A DNA stretch of 64,000 nucleotides from Dipetalonema caudispina (Eukaryota; Nematoda; Chromadorea; Rhabditida; Onchocercidae): assembly GCA_013365325.1 (NCBI GenBank), contig JABVXV010000023.1, forward strand, positions 248,001-312,000, given 5' to 3'. The notes under the pieces are model-generated. The model was not told the DNA's origin, searched no databases, and worked only from the letters and a program-made list of their open reading frames with translations. This document shows, piece by piece, positions 12,814 through 24,913 of the stretch (positions within the stretch are counted from its first letter, which is position 1; each line of letters begins with the position of its first letter). Made by a program: the position numbers and the translations under genes.

Positions 12814-13903
12814 GTCTGGATGAAGGTATTTTCCATGAGCAACAATTTCCAACATCTGATCATTGAAAACAGGATTTACAATCAATGGTTTACTACCAAT
12901 TACTAGTACCTCGACAATATTCTTAATATGATTGTATTATAAGTAATACCTGGTTGTGCATAAATTGCAAGTTTACATTTGAATTTTCTATTCTGTGGAT
13001 TGTGATTTGGTGTATTTAGAATTAAAAAATGCTCATATTGTAAAAACGAAAGAAAAATAAATGACTAATGAAAGGCATTATTAAGTTCTTAAAAATTAAT
13101 CACATAGGAAAATTTAGCTAACCTGGCTGATATATAAACTAGAATGAGATGCTAAGATTTATTGACAAATAGTCGAGCCAAATGTTTGTTAACAAAAAGG
13201 ATTCTGATCAACTGAATAAAAATATGAAAAAAATTATTCGTTGAGTAATAAAAATGCCATTTTCGTGTTATTATGTCGTCAGAAATGAGACTGATGGAAT
13301 AATTCATATATAAGCATTGTCTTCTTCCTAAGTTATCGAAAATTTTTATCAAATTTAAAAAAGTTAAGACTAAGGGAATCTTTCATCTGAATTATAAATG
13401 ATTCCATGGATGGTCATTTTCTGAAGTCAACGAATTACTTTGAAAGAGATGAAGGTAATAACAGTATTATGAACTTGATCTAATTATGCAGAAACTTTGA
13501 TAGAAATTTGACTTGTTATATTCCGATATACTAAGAAAGTTCATTGTTTATCATTATTATTTACTGTTGTTTTGTTTTCTCGGCCAAGAAAATAATGTCC
13601 CTATGTTACTACAAAATTGTTTACAGGCTTTAAGTTATAAATTGAGCTTATGCAAAGTTATAGAATAAGGGTACTGTAAGAAATTTTTTGATTCAGTGAA
13701 CTTAAACGCTTTAAACATATTTGCTTACGTATGAGCACTTCAGTGTACGCTTATTTAAGCAATATGATATTTATATTTATCCCTGTCGTGACACTTACAG
13801 TGCTAAAGGTTATGCATAAATTTTAGTAAATATTATTAGCCATAAATATATAAATTGAATTTCTTTAATTGAAAGCTATTTTTATTAGCTGATTACTAGC
13901 GGA

Positions 13904-15114
13904 ATGGCGTGCCCGCGTGAGCTGTATTATTCACTTACTCTTCTTTCTACGGTTTGTTTGAGAACATAAATGGATCAGTAGGTGGGATTCATGGAAAGAA
14001 TCATTCCGGATTCTTAACTTTTATCCTGATATTCATTAATGATATTATCTTCTTATCTCATTACTTCTGATTAGAGGAATTGCGTTAAGCTATTAACTTT
14101 CATCAAAAAGGACTGTCCATTATCGTTGATCTCTCCTTTCTTCCCACCAAACTATGGGAGCCAAAGGAAGGGTTACTGATCCTTCTTAACTGATGATGAT
14201 CAGTTGTGATTCATTCATTTAATCAGTTTTGATGAGTAGTGAAGTAAATCATATAGAAAAATGTGATTGGATTAATGGAACCAATTACAGTTTCCTGTAA
14301 CTCACTGCTAATCATAAACTGTAATTATGCTTAGGTTAATGATAATCATAGCTTCGAATCGTATTCAACTATAATGTGAGTAAACAGAAGAAACTAGCTT
14401 AGCTTTCAGGCCTAGCAATTTTATTGTTTTGTTAAGTGGTATTCGAATTATTACTTATTCATTATAGTTATTGGCTTTCGTAACAGTAACGCTTATCATT
14501 TCCCGTTACGTATGGACAAGTAATACAAAGTTGATTGTTGCATTTTCATTTATGTTTATTGCGCTCATTTTTCAAATTTTCAATTTGATTTGTGAAACAT
14601 TCAAATGTTTACGTATTCGAATAGCACCAATTTTTGTATGTTTGCTATGAACAAATTTTTTTATCTTCTGAATGCATTTTACGTATTACACAACTTCTGA
14701 AAAAATTTTGAGCAGTACTTGTAATCTATAAATTACTCTAAAATAACTCTTTTCTATCTGACGGAATCAGAATTCTGACCAGACATTTTCAATGCAGTTC
14801 ATATCCCTGTTTATTTCTACCGGGACTGTTCAACCGGAATTTCTATCCCTGAATCTCTCACACATTGATCTTTACCTTCGTCATTTTCTTGAAACAAAGA
14901 AGCGCTAAGCTGCAGGATGTTTTAGACAGTTGTATTTCATGGGATTTCAGTCGTCCTCCCATTAGTAGCATTAATAATACTCGTTGTTGTAATCACAAAA
15001 CAAGAAAATCCGGAAACATTATGCGGTCCTTTCAAATATTCCGAAGTACTTATTGCTGCTGCGGTTAGTTATCTTGAGGTTTCGATCGGAGTCAAAAATT
15101 TCTTCGATAGCTAA
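13904..15114 (+). CDS. Candidate small four-TM membrane protein (tentative)
   Basis: Proposed exons 13904-13951, 14468-14612, 14798-14827, 14951-15114 join in phase to about 128 residues. TM1 is LYYSLTLLSTLLAFVTVTLI, with ATG at 13904 and a TACTAG acceptor just upstream. TM2 is LIVAFSFMFIALIFQIFNLI. A short polar loop contains HIPVYFYRD. TM3 is VLPLVALIILVVVI. A Cys-containing loop (NPETLCGPFKYSE) precedes a weaker TM4 (VLIAAAVSYLEVSIGV), then the stop at 15112. This resembles MARVEL- or tetraspan-like topology, but I cannot name a family. Exon 2 could instead end at 14635, and the 30-nt third exon is the weakest part. The four hydrophobic segments in order are the main support. Confidence 0.35.
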
Positions 15115-18100
15115 ATGAAAATAGTGTAGAAGCCCGATGTTACTTATTCAATTGTCGCAATAGTTAACCTTCTGATAGTGTGAAAGAACGACGATATTTT
15201 TTTAAAAATTAAGAAAACCCTGAACGGCAACGATTCTATCAATCGATGGATCAAATTCAATAATATTTGAGTTTGTTTGATAAGGATTATAAAAGTCTGC
15301 TAAATGCAACAATTAAATTATTTACTTACTAGAAGTAATCAAATTTGTTGCCTAAACAGTGATCATGAGGTGACGATTAAAATTAAAATTCCAGTGCTAT
15401 ACATTTGGATCAATACTATCAGCTGGGACATTAATTTTGATTATCTTCTTTTGTCCACCATCAATTGATTTCCTTTCATCTTTAGAAAGGGTATAAATCT
15501 ATTCATTAATTAACCTTTAAGTATCGAATTTAATTGCTTACTTGCAACAGCATGGCTTTCTTTTTGTGTACTTTTAATCAGACTTTTAATTTTGAAATCA
15601 ATTTATAGTCATGAAAATTTGAAATTTTCAATTGCTGTTGGTTTATTTTTAAACTTATTCAATTTAGAACATAAAAGAATTGGACAACAATCTTCAGACC
15701 AGAAAAAGTGAAGGTATTGGGAAGTAATCAATTATAGTGGAAATGATTTTTTCGTATGCCATATTTTCCAATATTTTACTTTTTGAAATTTTCAACCTGC
15801 TAAACTGTAAATTCCTTATAATCCTGGTTTATCTCTTAACCTAAATGAATTAATGTTGTTTGGAAATTTATTTTCAATATCTATCCTAACGCAAATTTCA
15901 GTTCACATTATCGGTAAGGTATGCGAGAGAAATAACAAAACTAAAAAATATGCAGTTTATAACTATTCTTATCAACTAATTTTTGTTCCTTTTTGGAAAA
16001 AATTTTATAATACTGTCAATTTGTTTTTCGATAATGTTATTCAGTATTATTAATTTATTTTTCAGTAATGTTATTCAATGCCGTATGGCCATATCATTTG
16101 TAACGACAATATTGCATTTGACTCTAATTATTGCAATAATTTTCGATTTTGTCATCGCTAAAATTTGGCCTCAGTTATACATACATTTAAATATTATACT
16201 TTACAAATATTTTGATCACCAAAAGTTTATTTTATTAAATTCGAAAAAAAAAAAAACCGGAAAAATAAAAGTAAATTAGAGTTAATGCTATGATTAGTTT
16301 ATCAAAAAGAGAAAGAGCATTCATAAAACGAAGGATATTATTCCTATTCAATATTTGTTAAAACTATCCGGCTAAATTAATTTTTTTATAAAGAATACCG
16401 AATGTATATACTTCATCAGCTTATTAGCAATAAAATGTTGCTTATTTGTTCTAAAGTATTTCTTTCAAATCTTTGTGATGCTTTTATTAAACAGTTAAAA
16501 ATATTGGCTGTAAATTATAATTCAATAAGAGACTTTAAAATATTGAAACAAAAAAAAAGTAATACACGGAAGAATGAAAATGGGTTTCCGGAAATAATTC
16601 GTAAAGTCTGTTACTGAAGATTTTTCAGGTTTTATGGTCCATAATAAAGTAATGAGTCTTTGTAATGCTCTGATTGTTTCGATATTTTCTCTTTCTTCTC
16701 CTTTAATTTGCATATTTGAAAGGGTATGATAACAAATAACAAAAAATGCATATTGGAAGCTTTTGGAATATTATTTAAGGTCTCAAAAAATTCTAGTTCT
16801 TAATTACAAGATATCTTGTATTAACTTATTTGTAAGTTTGTAACAGAGGACAATAATATGCTATTATTAGAGATGGTCATAATTATGCAACTTTAAGGCT
16901 AATTTTACTTTCAGTGGTTAAAAGGAATTTCGTCAAAATCAAAAGAGATCTTTTTTTTAAATTTACTCTTTAAATAGACAAATGGAATTATCGTATAAAG
17001 AATTATTCATTTGAGCCAAGCATCATATTTAATTAATTTTTGCTTTTTTGAGTAAGAAAACAGTTAGTGCCTCTTTGTCCCTTTTGCAATTTCTACTTTT
17101 TTTTCAACAAGCATGTTTATCAAATATTTTCACTTAGTCGTATAAACTTAAAAATTCAAAATTTCGAAAAAGGAGAAAAAAAGATAGATGAAATTTTCAT
17201 CTTATGATATGATCAATTTATTTTTCAAGCAAAGATTCTGCTTGCACGAATATATAAATGATAACATATTTGCTTGGAAAAAGGGTATAATGTCTCGTTT
17301 CTAAAGATGTAAATATATCAAAGATCTGAGACATTACCTATAACGCAGTATTATCGTCATCATCGTAGTTAGGAATTACACAAGAAAGAAATCAACAAGC
17401 AGATATGGGAAGGAAGGAAACATAAGTTGCAGAAACGAATTTGAACGGAGGATGTAATAGGTCATTGATAAAACTTGATAGTATTAACTATTACTAGGCT
17501 TTAGTACTTGGGATACCTTTTTTTACTTAAGCAGCAAATCATAAATTCGTCGAACATTCCACATTATTTTCCTATTGGCTAACTACGTTACCAAAAATGA
17601 ATTCTAACAAGCATGCTTTATGATAATCATCGTCTAGATGATCCATGTTACGAATGAAATGATCCTTGAACAATGTCGTATATTTACTTATGGAATATTC
17701 TGAAATCTACAACTATTCCCTTCTAACATTACTAAAATACTCTTCGAAGATCCTGTATTTCTTGAAATCTTCATTTTCAACTACTGATCGATTTCGAGAA
17801 ATAGATTCATCGTATTAAGATATAGTGGGACAAGGTATATTCCAATATTAAATTCTTCTCTACTAAGCACAGACAAACCGCTTATTATCTTAATATGATT
17901 AGTTCGCATACCATCATTGGTATCATTGGTAAGTCGAATTGCACTCAAACTTCTGTTAAAGATTTCTACACTATTTTCAGAGTGGCAGTAAGCTACCAGT
18001 AAGAGTAGTAATCAAAAGTACGTGAAGAACTATACGAGAGTAATGTATTTACTATTACTTAAAGAAATTACATAATACTTAAGCTGGAAACATAAGAGTA

Positions 18101-18462
18101 AGCATGACCTAGAATGTCCTATAGCAGAGGTTTTTCGTGCTAAATAATCTAGGAGTTTTATAGGTCCATGTTGTCATAATATAACACGATTGTACCTAGT
18201 GATAGGTGATACCTCGAAAACTCAGGACTTTCCATTTTATCATAATTAAAACCATATGAACAACTTTTATCTCCATACATAAAACAGCGTAAAAAGTGGC
18301 ATGGCGCAATATAACAAGTGAAGCATTTTCTAGTTTAAATGTCAAAGAAAACAACATAATTATTTGTAACAGTCAAGAAACAGAATAAAATCTGGACAAA
18401 ACGATGAAAACCATGAATATTTCCAATTTTCAGACCAAACAAGGTTCTGGAAATCATTTGAA
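15115..18462. other. Long AT-rich region without a supported gene
   Basis: About 3.3 kb, very AT-rich, with many A and T runs. The open frames at 15853-16053, 15983-16279, 16402-16617 and 16522-16713 are low-complexity, rich in Ile, Phe, Lys and Asn, and show no domain or splice consistency. The 18.0-18.46 kb end would hold the 3' UTR of the minus-strand DCAF15-like gene. Confidence 0.5.
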
Positions 18463-21400
18463 TCAAACAATTTTGGATCGGGAAGTAAATTCTTTCCAAA
18501 TTGTAATTCCCGGTGAAACTGATGTCAAAAATTCTAAACTTTCACCTGAAAACATGTTTGATGTTATTTATGATTCTTGAAAATAACTGAAGGAAGGGGT
18601 AAAAATCAGTTTAATTTGACAAGACTAATAGTAAAATTTAGATTGTGGAAAGTTGACAAATCACGGAAATGTTGTTGTAATCAATTTGCCTCAGAAAAAC
18701 TCTTTTCAGGAAGAAAAAGCTGAATGTTGTATGCAACCTTAGATTTTCTATACTATTCAAAAAAAAGAAACCATTCAGAAATGGAATATTGGATATAACT
18801 CGTTCATCTGACGTAAACTCCTTTCTCAAAACCGTTTTAAATGGATACCATTGATCCGGTCGATGAGCAATTGCCCAGGGAACCAAACGCATACCTCTGA
18901 AGGAAGATATCTGGCGTGTACCTGAATGATTTTTTTTCTCCATTGAATTCGAAAGAACGATACTTTCTAAACTTCAATAAAATAACTTTTAACGTTCGTT
19001 TTTTAGTAAAAATAAAACTACTTCATCATAGATGAAGCAACTACGAGAATTTTCAGATCCTTCGAAAAGTCGCAGATCAGCAAGTTTTTTTTAAAAAGCA
19101 GTAGAAGCTAAATGACGCAACAGAAACTAAATCAAATGTAGATTAATTCTAAGGAAAACAACGTAACACTTTCCCTGCAGAAAGATGTAAAATAAAAGGG
19201 AGAACTAAGAAGTATATGAAACCTTCGAAAGTATTCCATACGATATAAAGTACAACAATGTAAGCAGAATTCCTGCCCGCTTCACCAGGTCCTTTCGCTT
19301 CGATAACTGCAGTCACCACAATATTAGCTATGTATTGTTCACAGTCGATCAGATCTACCTGGAACCGGAGAAAATTGAAAAAGTCAGTCAACTTATGTAA
19401 CCAGACGAGATAACAAGTTTAATTCTAGGGACTAATATTTGGTGACCTTTTTAGAGCCCTTTCTTTGAGACTTTAAAACGATGCGTAGAACACTGAAATG
19501 TAAGATCAGATTTTCAGTATTGTAAGACAAGACTTCAGTAACTCAACATTAAAGCTACCGGTGATGGCGTAGATATTATCTTTGCAGCTAAAGCCAGCCT
19601 TAACACTCATCATAGAACGCCAATGGTAACGGTACGCAGTTCAAAACGTATTTCAAAAGATGTCATTTACTACGTCACTTGCTAAAAATTACATTTGGAC
19701 GAAAAAAAAACTATTCCATCTCAATCAGAGAAATTTACAAACATATATCGAAGATCGGTAAAATCATAGATAGCTTCCAAAATTATTGCGCATGAGTTGA
19801 AGGTTGAATGATTAAAAGTGAATCATTTACATAGTTGAATCAAAAGTAATTTCAAGTAAAAATTACTTAAGTAGAAACTTCGATCTGATGAAAAAAACTT
19901 GATAAAAATACCTCATAATCAATTAAACCTTCATATTTATAGTTTCCATACATACGGGAAACAACTACAGGCATGATTTCATATAACAAACGTTCAATGT
20001 CCATCAGAGTTTCAGTGATGAAAAGCGGTTCGCTTAGGCCTGCTGGTGAGGGATCTTTGTCTAAAGTTTAGGTGCAAAAATTCGAATTTTATTTATAAAG
20101 ATAATGAAATTTAGAATAAGTTCTCCAAGTATAAAAGCTATTGAGATAACCTCTGTAAAAAAAAACAATTCACCTTAAAAATCAAAGCGCACGGTAAGTT
20201 TCCATATGAATCCGATGGCAAAATTAGCACGTTATCCTATCTACACATATGCGTGACAAAACGTCACAGAAAAAAAATAAATAAATAAACCTTCAACAGT
20301 GACTCGCTTTAAATGGTATTCTCGAGAAGTATTTCCATAATGTGAGGTTGCATCCTCTACTCTGATGTCTTGCGAATTACATCCCTCAAATATTTGTGTT
20401 TCACCATCGTCTACTATTTCTGGATCAATCACTTGCATTATCTGTGACAAGAAGTTCAATAATTTCAAAGTCTTTATGAAATTTCAAAGTAAATGTTCAG
20501 ATTTGGCTTAAAAGACTTATGGAAGTGCCACTTTCTCATTCGCACTAATTTTTGCCTGCTTTTGTAGACAAAGAAAAACTTTCCAGTATTGTGAATCAGA
20601 CACTATAGTACATTAACATAGGGTTGGTCTTCAAATCATATAGTTCAAATAACTCAGCACTTCAAATTCAAAACTGTACCATTAGAACAATGGTCCAAGA
20701 AGCAACAAACTAGAGCTGACAGGCTTGAATGCAACTTTATATAACACATTTTTTTCAGAAAATTAGTATGAAAAATCACAATTTTAAGGCATACCATACG
20801 TGACATGCGAACTGCTTTCAAAGGAGGACAACTCTTCGTGAACAAATAAGAAATTAATGCAGTTCCTCCATTTACTATACCACCATGATCCGTTGAACGC
20901 AAAACTGCTCTGTAAACAACTAATGGAATAGTACAACAAAGAAAATCACCCATCTCAAGGAGAAAATGATAGTAAACTGGTTTTTTCGAAATGATTTAAT
21001 AAGTTTCGCTAACCCTTTAAGGTTGCTCCTTGTGAGTTACCGATATATCTAAACTGATTGATGATATCAAGAGAATAAAAATAAATAGTGCTACTAGGAG
21101 TAGTGTGGTGCCATCTTGTAAGACAGAGAAAAATCAGAGTCGAATAAATAAATAAATAAATAAATAAGAAGTGGATCTATTACCCTTAGTTAATCACACC
21201 AGTGTCATCCATATTCTAATTAGCTTTATTATAAGGCTAATAAGAAATAACTAGAATCAGAATAGCACCGAACAAAGCTACGTTATGGCCAATTATAGCA
21301 TAGAATTAAAGAGTACCTCGATAATTTCAAGCCATTCCAACGATAAGACATCACAAGGCATGTGGTCAAAGAAATAGTGATATGGAAACGAAATAGTATA

Positions 21401-23419
21401 AATTTAACTTTAGCAATAACCGAGAAAGGTTCCAAGTCTCGTCTCGATATAGTTGTATTCCTGGGTTCAGTATTTTGCCTTCTAAAATCTTCAAGTACAA
21501 AACTTTCAATCCCTCTTTTCTGTTAGTTTTATCAAAAAGTAAGAACATGAATCAAAATATCGAATATTTATTACGCAGCTTCAACTTCTTAACAGATAGA
21601 TTTTAATTTACCCATAATTTATAAGAGGTAAATCCACTGACTAACATTTCCTGGAGATACATATATGTTCGAAAGTGAAATTACACTTACTGCCTCTAAA
21701 TATATCGAAATATAACGACAAAAATGATACTGCTACCAGGAAGTTGCCTTTGAAAAAAAGAAAAAACTAACGTAAAACCGACGATTGAGATATGAGAAGA
21801 GCTATATGGAAATGTTGCATAAACTTTTGCGCTACTCGGCCAAGCTATGAAAGTTGTGATGAAAGCCTGCAAAAGTTGAAATAAAATATTTCAAGGGCAC
21901 ATATATCGATAACGCAAAACTCATTTATTTCGATAATTTCCGCATTATATAAATCCACCAAAACTTAACAAAATATCAAAATTTTTACGGGTCTAAGCAA
22001 TGTTGCTGATAATTCAAATACAATAACGTTGAGCTCTGTTTCGTCTTCGTCTTGTCCCACTGAAATATCATACTTTAAACGGAACCGTATTTAATGTCAA
22101 AGTTAGCAACCACGATTTATATTCATATCGCCAAACTAGCTTGTAATCTTGAAAGAACAAAAACAATCTACCTGAACGATATGAGTCAGGCAATGAATAT
22201 AGTAAGCCAACTGCATAGCGAGAATCATTCGAAAGACCAATGAAAATGCATCTGAAATCTAGATTCGTTAACTTAAGGCAAAGAACACTTTAAAAATTGT
22301 TCTCTTGAAACAGTGATATGCACAAAAGTCTGTACCAGTCACTCAATTTTCTCATGAATTTCTACGCTTAGAATTTTTAAGATGCATCAGAAACGATATT
22401 TCTATTCTAAAAATTCTGGATCTACAGCATTGGAGTACATGATCCAAACTATGAAAAAAAATATCTTTGAGAACACTTACCTTTTAAAATAATCATCATA
22501 ATATACTTCAAGTAGAATTTGTTTTAAAAGATAAAGAACATAAAACATAATCCAGTACCTCCCCTGAGATTTAGTGTGAAATGCGTACTACCCAAAAAGA
22601 ACAAAGAAAATATGCTGAAAGAGCTTACTCTCGAGTAATATCCAGTAAACGTCTCACGCCCGAGATTTCGACTAAATATGGACATTCCAACTGATCCAAC
22701 CGTACTCGACAAGTCATTCGATTGAGTTGTCTTGCTTCTCCATGCAACTGGAATATACATATCACAATAAAAATATCTTAAATTGTACAGAATTTTCAAA
22801 CTAACTGAAAATCCAAGCCATCCTTGTAGACTTAAACGATGATATTTTTTCCTTTTGCATTATTATTTTACGGCAGTATCGGTTTAACAGCACTGCTGAT
22901 CTGGAGTGAAAACATCAGTACTGCTTAAACTAGTCATCTGATGCTTAATTGGTCATCTGATTGCCCTATCAACCAGAAACTTTTTTATTCCACGGACGAA
23001 CATTGAAAATATCATCTCTTATCAATAATGCCAGCTAAATTACTTTCATGTGACAAGAATTCTTTGAACATAGATAGTCAGTTAACATATCGATCAAATA
23101 ACTTTGAGATATTTTCTGGGCAAATAATGGTTAGGAAAAGGACCCTGCCAATGTCTTGTAACATATATCAAAGCGAAATATATGAACTATCAAATAAACG
23201 GATCAAAAGAAATCACGCATGTATAAACATTCTTACCTCACGACGACGAATAATTTTGGACAGTGATGATGTTACTGATTTCTTTCGTATCAATGATTGT
23301 ACCAGATGATGTGTTCGTGATGTGACTGGTAGTTGATCATGGTGATGATCGGGATGTTTACTAATCGATGATATTGATGGCTTTTGGTCGTCGTAATTAC
23401 CCAAATTATTCCTTCCCAT
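18463..23419 (-). CDS. DCAF15-like CUL4-DDB1 substrate receptor, with an apparent frameshift
   Basis: Twelve minus-strand exons: 23237-23419, 22629-22747, 22172-22251, 21989-22059, 21772-21866, 21317-21519, 20795-20953, 20291-20441, 19912-20060, 19223-19358, 18772-18921, 18463-18545. About 525 residues if one extra base in exon 6 is ignored; human DCAF15 is 600. Points of resemblance from memory: a basic N-terminus, IFIGLSNDSRYAV against the DCAF15 IFLGFSKCGRYVL, AWPSSAKVY against EWPSDASKVI, and an ETLMDIERLLYEIM helix, followed by strands ending YIVVLYIVWNTFEG and a short final exon ending ITIWKEFTSRSKIV. In vertebrates DCAF15 is a WD40-like receptor that recruits targets to CUL4-DDB1. Exon phases agree everywhere except exon 6. 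A TTGCAG acceptor about 20 nt before the ATG could be a trans-splice site. The homology is remote and needs a profile search. Confidence 0.55.
21143..21167. repeat. (AATA)n microsatellite
   Basis: About six tandem copies of AATA in an intron of the DCAF15-like gene. Simple repeat with no evident function. Confidence 0.9.
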
Positions 23420-24913
23420 TACTAATATTTACTTTCCTGCAAGATATATATCATTAGTCGATCGATCATCAACAAGAATCTTCTGATCCAATATCTAACT
23501 TATTATACTATCCGAGCTATTCGGACGGCGACCTGAATCTAGTACTAATTTTTAGAAAGTTATATCTTTTAGTTACAGCAAATTGTATCATCTCTCTCCC
23601 TCTCTCATTGTATTACATTGCGATACTTGATAATCTCCTCTTCTAAATCTCTCTAGTTACTATAGTACTTCGCCCTCTGTATTTTTCTCCATCCTTACAA
23701 CATTCTTCTTACAGTGACCTCTTCGGGTATGTATTAATTGCTGTGACCTTTCATAGTTTTTAAATGATTTTAATGGTATAACATAACTAGCAGTATTAAC
23801 CGATTTTCCTCGCAAATGTACCTTTTACAGTGTCATATAGGACTTTATGACATTTACGTGATTATTACGGACGTCAAATAGAAATGATTAATTAATTAAA
23901 TGTATAAATAAGCGTAAAGTGAAATTTGAATTTGAGGAAATATAACAATGAATTACACAATTTTTAGAATGAGAGCGAAAGATACAAATGGTGCAGTGGT
24001 GTCCGAGTGGTTAAGGAGTTTGACTAGAAATCAAATGGGCTCTGCCCGCGTAGGTTCGAATCCTGCCCGCTGCGGAACTGGTTTTGTCTTGGGTAAGATT
24101 CAACATTGAAGTCGATATCAATCAAGGCGTTGATCTCAATCGTACTTTATGTCTGATAACACTAAGGAGTTGATGATAATGTCTACTATAAGGTTATCTT
24201 ATCAATTCCAGATTACAAAGAGTCAATCATAACATAGGTTGTTCTCTAATTACAGGTTAAGAAGTAGATTCATATTGGATTTGGTATGGATGGAAATATG
24301 CTCCCGTTCCCATTAACTTGAATTAATCTTTCTAATGCAGATTTGTTTACAGCGGTATCATTTCAAATGTACCCTTTATCATTGCAGGTACTTTGATGAC
24401 TAATCGATAATAATTATTATTCAAATTGTAGGAGTGAAGCAAAATATGATATAAATTTATTGTGAATCAGTGTTACTTCAAATATATGATAATTGATGAA
24501 ATTGTAGAAATGAAGCAAAGTGTGACAGCTATAATTATCAATTAGTTTTACAGCGACGTTAGTTTTCGCGAAGTTCAGAAATTTGAGGAATGTAAATCAG
24601 TAAGAAACACATCCTATGAAGTTAATACTGCTGATGAAGTTCAAAAAAGAGGTGAAAGAACATTAAATAAACATCGTCGCATCAGTAACACAATAAATTT
24701 TATCGATATCGTGGTCTGGTACTTTTTGAGTGAATTGAGGAACAAGCTGTTCCTTCTGAAATGAGGAGAATTATGCTAGGTAGATTCAAAAAGTGAAATT
24801 ATGAATTTAATTTAACAGCATTATAACTGGATCGATTTGTTGAAAAGGAATTTTTTTAAGAAAAATTTCATTCCGAAAAATTCATATGATATACTGAAGA
24901 TCTCACGGATTCT
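23420..24913. other. Intergenic region around tRNA-Ser
   Basis: Apart from the tRNA at 23993-24074, no coding signal. The first 500 bp would hold the minus-strand promoter and 5' UTR of the DCAF15-like gene. A CT-rich stretch lies at about 23590-23610. Confidence 0.4.
23993..24074 (+). tRNA. tRNA-Ser(AGA): tRNA-Ser (anticodon AGA)
   Basis: An 82-nt class II tRNA. Acceptor GCAGTGG pairs with CCGCTGC (one T-G wobble), discriminator G. The anticodon stem TTTGA/TCAAA encloses CTAGAAA, giving anticodon AGA for TCT codons. A long variable arm (GGGC/GCCC) follows, as expected for Ser, then a T arm with TTCGAAT. No intron. It sits between the divergently read DCAF15-like start and the 3' end of the GNAT gene. 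Confidence 0.96.

Noticed and set aside
15853..16617. Cluster of plus-strand open frames in the 15.8-16.6 kb AT-rich tract
   Set aside because: Composition-driven: Ile/Phe/Asn/Lys-rich, overlapping frames, no splice consistency or domain.
22524..22799. Alternative frame of DCAF15-like exon 2, with a possible extra exon near 22470-22560
   Set aside because: Only the frame containing QLNRMTCRVRLDQLE keeps phase through the next three exons into AFITTFIAWP.
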